DNA from: Siphonodentalium dalli
Lineage: Eukaryota; Mollusca; Scaphopoda; Gadilida; Siphonodentaliidae
Direction of reading: 5' to 3'
DNA: 64,000 nucleotides
Assembly: GCA_032622095.1 (NCBI GenBank)
Contig: CP136064.1
Location: 868,001 to 932,000 of the forward strand
The notes beneath the pieces were generated by a model, which did not search any database, had not been told where the DNA came from, and worked only from the letters and a program-made list of their open reading frames with translations. Positions 41,637 to 49,337 of this stretch are shown in pieces. The number at the start of each line of letters is the position of its first letter. Positions within the stretch are counted from its first letter, which is position 1. The translations under genes and the position numbers were made by a program.

Positions 41637-42995
41637 ATGGGAAAAACCCGACGCGGTCGTGCCCAGCGCACTTCTACTTGTCCTTCAAGCCAAACAAGGC
41701 GCAGAGCCAGGACCAATCTTGAGGACTTTGTTAATGCCACACAAGATTGTGCTGATTCGGAAGACTCGGCTGTGAATGTAATTGTGAACCCAAGAAATTT
41801 GACAGTGGTTCAAATAAGGCAAGCTCTTCAAACTCGGGGAATAATTGTGCCAGAGAACTTTAAAAAGCCAGATCTGGTAAAGATTTATGACTTGAACGTC
41901 CCCATCAATGCCCGAGTGCCATCATCGGGAGCAGATTTAGGAATAGCCAGTAATTGGTCCAATTCATGCGCCGTCCAGACACCGACGGCAATACGAGGCT
42001 CAGCTACTGATACAAACAGTTCGAATAACATTAACCAGCCTATTCCTACGTGGGTGCCATCTCAACCTCCCGAAATTGCGACAGCACCTGATTTCCAAAA
42101 TCAGTTGATGGACGCATTGGCTGCCAACCAATCGCTTCTACAAACCATGTCGCAGATGGCAGGAACTACTAGTACCAGTGTTCATGGGCACAATTCACAA
42201 GGTACAGCTTCAGGTTCGCTCTTCCAGGCCTCACCAGAATTGATATCTCTGGACACCAGTATACCAAATTCTCTTTTGCAATCGGATGGAATTCCGATGG
42301 GTAATCTACCCGATATTGATCCGAACATATCGGCACAGTTGCGCTCGGACATTTTGTCAGGCAAGGACATCAACCTCGCCAGATTGATCATGCCACCATT
42401 GGAATCATTTAAAGGAAGTGAAAAATATGACTCGAGACTGTCAAAATATCTTTCGCTTCCAGAATTCATTACAGCCTTTGGTAAATTCAAAACAGTGCTG
42501 TGCGAAGTTTTCCCAAACCGACGTGCCGAGTTGGATGCCTATTTGGCAGATATAATTACTATTGCTAGTCAATATGGCGACTCATTTTATTCTTACCATC
42601 TCGCCTTTTCAGCAAAAGCTGCAGCATGGTTAGCTCGAGGTACCAAAGTGAACTGGGCCTTGAGAGACACCCACCTATATTCATCCTTGTTCACAAGTCA
42701 GAGGTCTCTAAGCTGCTCGGTGTGCAAAAACCCATCGCACTCAGAAAAATTCTGTCCTCTAAATTCATCAAAAAATTCATTTGCACCTCGTCGCTTTGGC
42801 ACATCATTTGGCTCTCCAACACAAACACCAAATAATAATATGTCTTGTCTTCAATTCAATTCCGTTAAAGGTTGTACATTTGGTACGGGGTGCAAATATG
42901 TGCATGAGTGTGTGTTATGCAAAGGTCCTCACCCAAAACCTGTCTGTAGTCAAAAACCCTTCAAGCCTTTCAAAAACGCCCCAAATTTCAAATGA
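41637..42995 (+). CDS. gag: Gag-like nucleocapsid protein (452 aa)
   Basis: Probable structural protein that packages the element RNA in the cytoplasm. The start is the first in-frame ATG (MGKTRRGRAQR), giving 452 aa; the open frame reaches back to a GTG at 41574. A basic N-terminus (residues 1-30) is followed by a SAP-like helix-turn-helix segment (about 54-87, LTVVQIRQAL then LVKIYDL), a Ser/Asn/Gln-rich linker, and a conserved-looking core (about 240-350) with YHLAFSAKAAAWLARG and WALRDTHLYSSLF. The C-terminus has three Cys/His clusters: CX2CX4HX4C at 360-373 (retroviral zinc-knuckle spacing), CX8CX5CX3H at 404-423 (CCCH type) and CX2CX3HX4C at 425-437. It ends in a TGA at 42993, with the RT frame continuing in phase behind it. 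The gag assignment rests on position and zinc motifs; the SAP call is tentative. Confidence 0.85.
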   Translation: MGKTRRGRAQRTSTCPSSQTRRRARTNLEDFVNATQDCADSEDSAVNVIVNPRNLTVVQIRQALQTRGIIVPENFKKPDLVKIYDLNVPINARVPSSGADLGIASNWSNSCAVQTPTAIRGSATDTNSSNNINQPIPTWVPSQPPEIATAPDFQNQLMDALAANQSLLQTMSQMAGTTSTSVHGHNSQGTASGSLFQASPELISLDTSIPNSLLQSDGIPMGNLPDIDPNISAQLRSDILSGKDINLARLIMPPLESFKGSEKYDSRLSKYLSLPEFITAFGKFKTVLCEVFPNRRAELDAYLADIITIASQYGDSFYSYHLAFSAKAAAWLARGTKVNWALRDTHLYSSLFTSQRSLSCSVCKNPSHSEKFCPLNSSKNSFAPRRFGTSFGSPTQTPNNNMSCLQFNSVKGCTFGTGCKYVHECVLCKGPHPKPVCSQKPFKPFKNAPNFK

Positions 42996-42998
42996 CTT
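42993..42998 (+). promoter_or_regulatory. Candidate TGA readthrough site between gag and RT
   Basis: The gag stop reads TGA followed by CTT. The RT-RNase H frame is in exactly the same frame and stays open from 42996 to 44654. A C right after TGA is the leakiest following base known for eukaryotic termination. The RT frame has no ATG before its YLDD catalytic motif, so independent initiation at ATG could not make a working enzyme. Readthrough is an inference; splicing around the stop is a possible alternative. Confidence 0.55.
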
Positions 42999-44657
42999 CA
43001 AGGCAGTGCAGAGGACCCGGCATTAATTCCGACCAGTGTCTCCACTCCAGTAAATGTGAAATTCCTGCAGTGGGCCCTATCCGACCATCCCGACCAAAAG
43101 TTTGTCTCCGAACTGATCAATGGTTTCACTTTTGGCTTTGACACTGGCGTTTCAATATTACCTTCAAGCAGCTTAGAACTTCGAAACTTACAGTCAGCAT
43201 TAAGCAATCACAGTGATGTTAACAAATTGATAGAAAAAGAATTGTCTCAAGGATTCATTATTGGTCCTTTCAGCAAGCCTCCCTTTGCAAATTTCAGGAT
43301 CAATCCTATCGGCATAGCTGAAAGAAAAATTTCCAAAAAGAAACGGCTAATTGTCGATCTTTCAGCTCCCCATTCATCCAAAAAGGACCAGTCGCTAAAT
43401 TCATTAATTAATAAGGATGAATTTTCTTTGACTTATGTGACAGTGGATCATGCCGTTCGCATCATTCAACAATTAAATCCAAATTCAAATTCAAGTTCGC
43501 CAAATCTTTTTCACTGCGACATTCAGTCAGCTTTCAAATTGTGCCCGATCAAACAGGACTTGTGGCCATATTACGGCATCTGCTGGGACAGTAAATATTA
43601 TTTTTACAAAACACTGTGTTTCGGCAGTCGGTCGTCTCCAAAAATTTTCGACCAACTTTCTCAAGCAATTTGCTGGATTGCCACTAACAAATTTGGCGTG
43701 CCTAATCTCTTGCACTATCTGGACGATTATATGTCCATAATTCCTCCAGATGCCGACCCTCAAGGTCCTGTTAATGCTCTCCTGGAAGTATTTAACCAAG
43801 CAAACATTCCTCTAGCTGAGGAGAAATCCATAGGACCATGTCACTGTATCGAATTTTTAGGTATCACCATCGACGCAGCACTCATGGAATGTCGGCTACC
43901 TCATGACAAACTAACCAGGCTACGGGTAACAATCAAGTCTTTCATGAACCGATCTACCTGTACCAAACGAGAATTGCTCAGCCTCATAGGCCATTTAAGT
44001 TTCGCAGCAAAAGTCGTTGTTCCAGGTAGATCCTTCATGTCTTACTTGATTGCATTATCCACTACAGTCTCGGAACTCAGATATCATGTAAATATTTCTG
44101 CTGCATGCAAAAAGGAACTAGCCATGTGGGATCAGTTCCTATCGTCATGGAATGGTGCAGCTATGTTCTTGCACAGTGACGTTATCTCATCTGATGACCT
44201 ATATCTTTTTACAGATGCAAGCTCCATTCACGGTTATGGTGGCTATTTCAGAACTCACTGGTTTCAAAATGAGTGGCCCTCTGAAATTGTAGAACTTAAG
44301 AAAAATTCATGGTCTATGGCCTACATGGAACTTTATCCTATTTGTACTGCAGCTATTCTATGGGGCCATTTGTGGTCAAACAAACGGGTTATCTTTATAT
44401 GTGATAATGAAGCTGTTGTTCACATACTCCAGAAAGGCCGATCAAAAATTGCAGTCATTATGTCTCTTGTACGTCGATTAACTTTATGTGCTTTAAAATG
44501 TAATTTCATGTTTTCATCTTCTTATATCACTTCCAAGGCGAACAAAATTTCTGACTGTTTGTCCCGTTGTCGATTTCAGGATTTCAGAAGATTGGCACCA
44601 GAGGCAGACCGGTTCCCATTCCCTTGCCCTACTCATTCGGAGTTGGTGCATCTTTAA
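42996..44657 (+). CDS. pol: Reverse transcriptase-RNase H polyprotein region
   Basis: Copies the element RNA into DNA and removes the RNA strand. The frame opens directly after the gag TGA; residue numbers here count from the GTG at 43056. RT motifs in order: RLIVDLSAP (97-105), FHCDIQSAF with catalytic D155, CFGSRSSPKIFDQL (188-201), YLDD with D223 and D224, then EEKSIGPCHCIEFLGITID (255-273). RNase H follows with LFTDAS (D387), WSMAYMELYPI (E425), FICDNEAV (D450) and ITSKANKISDCLSR (D500), so all four acidic residues are present. The frame ends 30 residues later with no methyltransferase domain, unlike DIRS1. The only upstream starts are non-ATG; the first Met in frame (226) lies behind the YLDD. 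It overlaps the open frame of the recombinase gene by about 100 bases. There is no internal break. Confidence 0.92.
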   Translation, partial: LQGSAEDPALIPTSVSTPVNVKFLQWALSDHPDQKFVSELINGFTFGFDTGVSILPSSSLELRNLQSALSNHSDVNKLIEKELSQGFIIGPFSKPPFANFRINPIGIAERKISKKKRLIVDLSAPHSSKKDQSLNSLINKDEFSLTYVTVDHAVRIIQQLNPNSNSSSPNLFHCDIQSAFKLCPIKQDLWPYYGICWDSKYYFYKTLCFGSRSSPKIFDQLSQAICWIATNKFGVPNLLHYLDDYMSIIPPDADPQGPVNALLEVFNQANIPLAEEKSIGPCHCIEFLGITIDAALMECRLPHDKLTRLRVTIKSFMNRSTCTKRELLSLIGHLSFAAKVVVPGRSFMSYLIALSTTVSELRYHVNISAACKKELAMWDQFLSSWNGAAMFLHSDVISSDDLYLFTDASSIHGYGGYFRTHWFQNEWPSEIVELKKNSWSMAYMELYPICTAAILWGHLWSNKRVIFICDNEAVVHILQKGRSKIAVIMSLVRRLTLCALKCNFMFSSSYITSKANKISDCLSRCRFQDFRRLAPEADRFPFPCPTHSELVHL

Positions 44658-44674
44658 ACAGCATAGCTAACAAC

Positions 44675-45661
44675 ATGTGGTTGCAGTCGGTCAGTCGATC
44701 CACTTTAAAGCAATATGAAAGCGGCATAAAATGCTTAAATAAATTTGCATCTGCACTCGGAATCAGTATTCATCAACCTCATGGTCTACCACATTTGAAT
44801 GAAAGCCTTCTACTTCAATTTGTCGCTCATTGCAGTGCCCATTTCAATTTGACCTACTCCACAATCAAGTTGTACCTAGCTGGCATCCGCTTCTTCTACA
44901 TTGCGGCCTATGGCGTCAACCCTTTAGAACAACATAATGGCCAGCCCTGGCCCAAGCTGTCTGGAATCCTGAAAGCTATCAAAAGACAGCATCGGATCTG
45001 CACCCGTATTCGCTTGCCAATTACATTTGACATTTTACAGAAATTATGTGCTCAGCTGGATAAAATTCCATTTGCAGCCCCAACTTGCTTTATGATGAAA
45101 ACAGCGCTTGCAGTTGGTTTTTTCGGATTTCTGCGTTGTGGTGAATTTACTGTTCGCAACAGTTTGGATTATTCAAACTTTATAGCAATCAAGGATGTGG
45201 CCATTGAGCCTGATGAAAAGGAAGCTTCAATCCTCTTAAAGCAGTCAAAAACCGACCCTTTTCGAAAAGGTGTCAGAGTGCATTACTTCTGTACATGTAC
45301 ATCTAGTATTTGTTCCGTGCGACTGTTGTCACTTTACTTGAAATTCCGCTACAATTCTGGAGCTAAATTGGATGATCCATTATTCGTTACCGACAATGCC
45401 AAAGTGTTGTACAGGCACCACTTTATTTCAAAACTGAAACAACTTCTTACACTTTGCGGTATACCGGCTAACATGTACTCAGGCCACTCCTTGCGTTCAG
45501 GTGCAGCTACTACGGCATGCGCAGCCCGTCTTGAAGACCACCTCATTAAAACTCTCGGCCGATGGGAATCGGACTGCTATAGAAGATACATTCATACTCC
45601 TAGAGCAGTTATCAGGGAAGCTCATAATTCCATGGTCAGGTCCTATGGACCTACCCGTTAA
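44675..45661 (+). CDS. Tyrosine recombinase (328 aa)
   Basis: Integrates the circular DNA copy by conservative strand exchange, replacing the DDE integrase of LTR elements. The first in-frame ATG (MWLQSVSRSTLKQYESGI) is 17 bases after the RT stop. The frame is open from 44555 and overlaps RT in the -1 phase. An N-terminal SAM-like core-binding region (about 1-100) precedes the catalytic domain. Catalytic residues, numbered from this ATG: R154 in GFLRCGEF, a lysine candidate in LLKQSKTDPF (about 189-192), H271 and R274 in GHSLRSG, W297 in LGRWESD (position of the second His/Trp), and nucleophile Y305 in YRRYIHTP, eight residues after W as is usual. All are intact. The length is normal for DIRS/Ngaro recombinases. 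Translation may use reinitiation, a -1 shift or a spliced RNA; the sequence does not decide. Confidence 0.93.
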   Translation: MWLQSVSRSTLKQYESGIKCLNKFASALGISIHQPHGLPHLNESLLLQFVAHCSAHFNLTYSTIKLYLAGIRFFYIAAYGVNPLEQHNGQPWPKLSGILKAIKRQHRICTRIRLPITFDILQKLCAQLDKIPFAAPTCFMMKTALAVGFFGFLRCGEFTVRNSLDYSNFIAIKDVAIEPDEKEASILLKQSKTDPFRKGVRVHYFCTCTSSICSVRLLSLYLKFRYNSGAKLDDPLFVTDNAKVLYRHHFISKLKQLLTLCGIPANMYSGHSLRSGAATTACAARLEDHLIKTLGRWESDCYRRYIHTPRAVIREAHNSMVRSYGPTR

Positions 45662-45899
45662 TTAAGGAATATCACCTTATATTCCAATGTCAGTAATTAG
45701 CCTTCAAAGCTTCCTACATTCATAATGCACTCCAATAATTTTGTATCGCATATTTATATATAGGTTCATACTAGTATATAACCAATATCGAATTTATTTC
45801 AATTTTATTTCAGTTATTCAGGGTAGTAATATAAATGTGTGCTCCTGGTGGTGGGTGACCCCTTCTTTGGGGCTCTCCGCTGGTACCCAGCTCCGATTG
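45662..45899 (+). other. Unique 3' region between recombinase gene and B1
   Basis: 238 bp not found elsewhere in the window. It is A/T-rich at first, then changes to a G/C-rich stretch with CCCC TTCTTT GGGG, a possible 4-bp hairpin near 45860. No coding evidence; a short open frame at 45741-46016 runs across it into B1 and has no recognisable features. Confidence 0.55.
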
Positions 45900-45904
45900 G
45901 GTAT

Positions 45905-45919
45905 TCTCGCTTTGCGAGA
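45905..45919 (+). other. Short hairpin at the start of B
   Basis: TCTCGC-TTT-GCGAGA, a perfect 6-bp stem with a 3-base loop, five bases inside B1. The same hairpin lies at 48341-48355 in B2. Its position at the inner edge of the repeat suggests a link to template switching or priming, which is inference. Confidence 0.5.
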
Positions 45920-46011
45920 TGGCCCCAAATTCAGGATCTCATTTAGGGCTCAATTAGAAATCATAATGCCTCAATGCTTCTTTGGGGCTTCCTTATATCA
46001 ATCTTCTATCG

Positions 46012-46017
46012 AATAAA
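46012..46017 (+). terminator. Possible polyadenylation signal AATAAA
   Basis: AATAAA in B1, about 350 bases after the recombinase stop, with copies at 48448-48453 in B2 and another at 46820-46825. No GU-rich downstream element was tested. In an A/T-rich region it could be chance. Confidence 0.25.
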
Positions 46018-46308
46018 TAAGTTCGAAATTAAGTAAAGGTAAATGGGTACCAGAACATGAGAGCCTCATATATCCCAAATACAATTTAGCATGTGTATGC
46101 ATCGGTTCCCAATCAGGGATTCTGATTTTAGGGAAGTGCATACTCATTCTAATCAGGTACAGCCTCACGGGCATGTATCACATGAATAATCATTTGATCA
46201 AGTAGATCACAGATTCTATTAATATAATAGCCAAGATATACCAAAAATCGTGCCAATAGTGAACTTGGTCAAGAACAATGGGGGTTCTTGATTTATACCA
46301 TATTTAAA

Positions 46309-46644
46309 GTGATCCAACCATTCTATTTGTTTAAATCCTTCAATACAGTATTCTTAGACTCACATGTACATATAGGTACAGTACTGGTGTGGGATACCAG
46401 ACATTACCAGCAGTTAACAATTCTATTCCCCACAGTGGTCCTTACATCATGTAGGACGCACACATAATCTAATCTCAATTTGTGAGACGCATCTACTTCA
46501 TACAACCAGAATTAATAACAACCATCTCTTAAAGCAGATGGTCATCTTTCTGTCAAGTCTAGTTACTTTATCAAACTCCATCTAGACCTTCCGTAGAAAA
46601 GGATTACTCATCAGATTTATCAAATAGAATGGTTTGAGGATCAC
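46309..46644 (+). other. Structured segment in B1 closed by a long inverted repeat
   Basis: The arm at 46309-46329 (GTGATCCAACCATTC onward) and the arm at 46621-46644 (CAAATAGAATGGTT, a 3-base bulge, then GGATCAC) are reverse complements over 21 positions, about 291 bases apart. Inside are smaller stems: ACCATCT/AGATGGT near 46521-46543 and GTCTAG/CTAGAC near 46556-46587. The segment recurs at 48754-49089. It could fold into a multi-arm RNA or DNA structure. Confidence 0.5.
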
Positions 46645-46870
46645 TGAAATTCTTATACTATCTTATATATGTTTTCATATATTCACCAATTAATACATAT
46701 TGATTGATCTAGTCAATGGGCCATATGTATACATGTATATATTCATGATTGTTTTTGTTTTAAATTTTAATGGCTATCACATGTTTTTTGAAAATTACTG
46801 TCAAACGTTTTGTTATTCAAATAAATGCATGTCAAGGTTAAAGATTTTCTAGAAGCTAACCATATCCCTC

Positions 46871-46930
46871 TGATGGTTTATAAATGCTCGAGAAAGGTCT
46901 CATATCTTTCTCAGGGTTTATAAACCATCA
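46871..46930 (+). promoter_or_regulatory. B1-A2 junction, candidate recombination site
   Basis: TGATGGTTTATAAA (46871-46884, end of B1) and TTTATAAACCATCA (46917-46930, in A2) are perfect 14-bp inverted repeats, 32 bases apart. The spacer contains a second inverted pair, GAGAAAG/CTTTCTC. In split-direct-repeat elements this internal junction has the same sequence as the joined ends of the circular intermediate, so it shows what the recombinase is expected to bind. Function is inferred from symmetry and position. Confidence 0.6.
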
Positions 46931-47496
46931 AGAGTAGCAACAAAGTCAGCACAAATCACGTTTATTTAGAGCCCCCCCCTTTGTTTCTGGACGTGATGGT
47001 CCTATCAGCTAACTTCTAGCACAAGTCTCATTACCGTAGTTCAAACCAATGAAGAAACTATAATCACCATTAACATATTTCACCGGCATTATCAAAAACC
47101 ATGCTGGCATGTTATTGTTTACATTCGTCAAGTCTCGCAGACCACGTTAATCTCGTCGTAAACGAGAACTCCGTATAAGCACAATAATCATACCAAATTA
47201 ATTTGAACCTATGCCAACGAGACTAGCTATTTTCTCCGTAGTTTCTCCCGCTTTTGGCATTCCTTTGTTCTTGGAATAAACCAATGAGAATGTCTGACAA
47301 TTCCAAGAATATAATTTTGTCCAATAGAAATAATTAGAAATCTACTACCTCGGAAAAACTATTGAAGTTCCGGAGTAAACATTTCACTTCGATGAAATAG
47401 CTTCTCGAAAACAATAGCATTCAATATTATTATCGCAATTCAAACAACTTACGCTAATACAAGCAAATTATTACGCTTTAAAAAATATTTGTATTA
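46885..47496 (+). repeat. Split direct repeat A2
   Basis: 612-bp copy of A1 (40879-41490), same orientation, with one difference noted (C at 47047 for G at 41041). The match stops abruptly after AAATATTTGTATTA, where A1 continues TTCTAGCGG and A2 continues CCCACCCCC. Confidence 0.92.
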
Positions 47497-48335
47497 CCCA
47501 CCCCCATCCCCTGCTAACCACCATCAGGAAGCACACCATTTATGGGGTTCTCGGCTCTGGTACCTTTGCCTCATCATCAACTCGCACTCCCCCTCTTTTC
47601 CTTATCTACCGGTTGACCAGACTCCACCAGGGCCTTCTACGGGGTCATTAACAAAATTCTCACACCATGCGTCCTCTCCGATAATCGTATTCCAGATTTC
47701 AGATACACGTACAGAATCAATTCATTAAGCTTCAGAGGAACTGATGCTGAGGTGAAGCCTCTCGTAGTCCTCTTCAGGCCCCTCAACGACAAATGCCTTA
47801 GGTTCAGCTCTTTATCAAACAAACAAAAAGCATGAGGCCGAGGTGTTGCATCCTCCCGGTCCTTTCTCCATCTATCATTTACAAGCGCCATAGGACATGA
47901 AGCTGAGGTGTTGCATCCTCCTTGTCCTTTCCCCTATTATTGACGTACTCTCCATAGGACATGAAGCTGAGGTGTTGCATCCTCCTTGTCCTTTCCCCTA
48001 TTATTGACGTAGTCTCCATAGGACATGAAGCTGAGGTGTTGCATCCTCCTTGTCCTTCCCCTGTTATTGACGTGCATGTAGGCTCCATACGACATGAAGC
48101 TGAGGTGTCGCATCCTCCTTGTCCTTTCCCCTATCATTGACGCACATGTAAGCTCCATAGGACATGACGCTGAGGTGTTGCATCCTCCTTGTCCTAACCC
48201 GCATTTGCAGTGGCATAGTATCTCATATATTTGCAGCACCTGATTTGTCAGGACATTAAGCTTAGGTTTGGCATCCTCCCTGTCCTAACATACATCGGGA
48301 ATTAAGCACAATATGATATAGGCATTAAATGGTAT
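47497..48335 (+). other. Unique spacer between A2 and B2
   Basis: 839 bp with no match elsewhere in the window. The first part is C-rich and has a few short open frames (+ strand 47489-47728, - strand 47637-47891) without recognisable domains. The second part is a minisatellite. Base composition and content differ from the rest of the element, so it may be captured or filler DNA. Short frames on the - strand across the minisatellite only reflect its periodicity. Confidence 0.7.
47830..48309 (+). repeat. Minisatellite, about 64-70 bp period, six to seven copies
   Basis: The repeat core GCTGAGGTGTTGCATCCTCC followed by TTGTCCTTTCCCC recurs. GACATG starts lie at 47894, 47958, 48022, 48091 and 48161, and a diverged GACATT start at 48252. 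The periods are 64, 64, 69, 70 and 91 bp. A first diverged copy starts near 47830. Copies in the middle are the most alike; both ends are degraded. Confidence 0.88.
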
Positions 48336-49329
48336 GGTATTCTCGCTTTGCGAGATGGCCCCAAATTCAGGATCTCATTTAGGGCTCAATTAGAAATCAT
48401 AATGCCTCAATGCTTCTTTGGGGCTTCCTTATATCAATCTTCTATCGAATAAATAAGTTCGAAATTAAGTAAAGGTAAATGGGTACCAGAACATCATCGT
48501 CATGAGAGCCTCATATATCCCAAATACAATTTAGCATGTGTATGCATCGGTTCCCAATCAGGGATTCTGATTTTAGGGAAGTGCATACTCATTCTAATCA
48601 GGTACAGCCTCACGGGCATGTATCACATGAATAATCATTTGATCAAGTAGATCACAGATTCTATTAATATAATAGCCAAGATATACCAAAAATCGTGCCA
48701 ATAGTGAACTTGGTCAAGAACAATGGGGGTTCTTGATTTATACCATATTTAAAGTGATCCAACCATTCTATTTGTTTAAATCCTTCAATACAGTATTCTT
48801 AGACTCACATGTACATATAGGTACAGTACTGGTGTGGGATACCAGACATTACCAGCAGTTAACAATTCTATTCCCCACAGTGGTCCTTACATCATGTAGG
48901 ACGCACACATAATCTAATCTCAATTTGTGAGACGCATCTACTTCATACAACCAGAATTAATAACAACCATCTCTTAAAGCAGATGGTCATCTTTCTGTCA
49001 AGTCTAGTTACTTTATCAAACTCCATCTAGACCTTCCGTAGAAAAGGATTACTCATCAGATTTATCAAATAGAATGGTTTGAGGATCACTGAAATTCTTA
49101 TACTATCTTATATATGTTTTCATATATTCACCAATTAATACATATTGATTGATCTAGTCAATGGGCCATATGTATACATGTATATATTCATGATTGTTTT
49201 TGTTTTAAATTTTAATGGCTATCACATGTTTTTTGAAAATTACTGTCAAACGTTTTGTTATTCAAATAAATGCATGTCAAGGTTAAAGATTTTCTAGAAG
49301 CTAACCATATCCCTCTGATGGTTTATAAA
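48336..49329 (+). repeat. Split direct repeat B2 (right terminus)
   Basis: 994-bp copy of B1 with a 9-base insertion (48495-48503, CATCGTCAT) and otherwise the same by eye. It ends TGATGGTTTATAAA at 49329, immediately followed by satellite DNA. Confidence 0.93.
49316..49329 (+). repeat. Terminal inverted repeat, right arm
   Basis: TGATGGTTTATAAA forms the last 14 bases of the element and is the exact reverse complement of 40911-40924. It is terminal here but subterminal at the left end, so the pair is asymmetric relative to the element ends. Confidence 0.8.
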
Positions 49330-49337
49330 CTGGTTCC

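Larger units (their letters stand above)
45900..46884 (+). repeat. Split direct repeat B1
   Basis: 985 bp repeated at 48336-49329. By eye the copies match throughout, apart from a 9-base insertion in B2 (48495-48503). It begins with a hairpin-forming TCTCGC TTT GCGAGA and ends TGATGGTTTATAAA, directly abutting A2. It contains several inverted repeats and AATAAA at 46012 and 46820. No open frame of interest. Confidence 0.93.
40879..49329 (+). mobile_element. Ngaro-like tyrosine-recombinase retrotransposon with split direct repeats
   Basis: An 8,451-bp element inside the satellite. Order: A1, gag, RT-RNase H, tyrosine recombinase, B1, A2, unique spacer, B2. A1/A2 and B1/B2 are the copied parts, so the layout A1-ORFs-B1A2-B2 is that described for Ngaro and PAT elements rather than the inverted terminal repeats of DIRS1. 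I see no methyltransferase domain after RNase H, which favours Ngaro. There is no target-site duplication: the left flank ends GCTATAGA and the right flank begins CTGGTTCC, which rejoin to the normal satellite word. The three frames show no stops or frameshifts within recognised domains. Alternative reading: a full element (40879-46884) followed in tandem by an internally deleted relative (46885-49329). Confidence 0.88.

Noticed and set aside
42182-42490. Minus-strand frames inside gag and RT (for example 42182-42490, 43527-43799, 45349-45546)
   Set aside because: They lie wholly opposite well-supported coding sequence and show no motif of their own; shadows of the + strand genes.
44558-44657. 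Methyltransferase domain of DIRS1 type after RNase H
   Set aside because: The RT frame ends about 30 residues after the last RNase H motif, leaving no room for it; this supports Ngaro-like classification.
45741-46016. 91-codon frame downstream of the recombinase gene
   Set aside because: It begins in A/T-rich unique DNA and ends inside B1, lacks recognisable features, and its second half would be cut off in the B2 copy.
46599-46614. Hammerhead ribozyme core CTGATGA on the minus strand in B1
   Set aside because: CTGATGA is present, but the following stem is only about 3 bp and the required GAAA box is replaced by GGAA; no matching cleavage-site stem was found.
47489-47728. 79-codon + strand frame and 84-codon - strand frame in the A2-B2 spacer
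   Set aside because: Short, no recognisable domain, and one runs out of the A2 repeat end. Could be decayed captured coding DNA, but I cannot support it.
47879-48239. Minus-strand open frames across the minisatellite
   Set aside because: The repetitive peptides mirror the 64-70 bp repeat in several frames; there is no recognisable protein and repeat lengths break the frame.
40879-49329. LTR retrotransposon with long terminal repeats
   Set aside because: The repeats are split (A and B at different positions), no TG..CA ends or target-site duplication, and a tyrosine recombinase is present in place of a DDE integrase.
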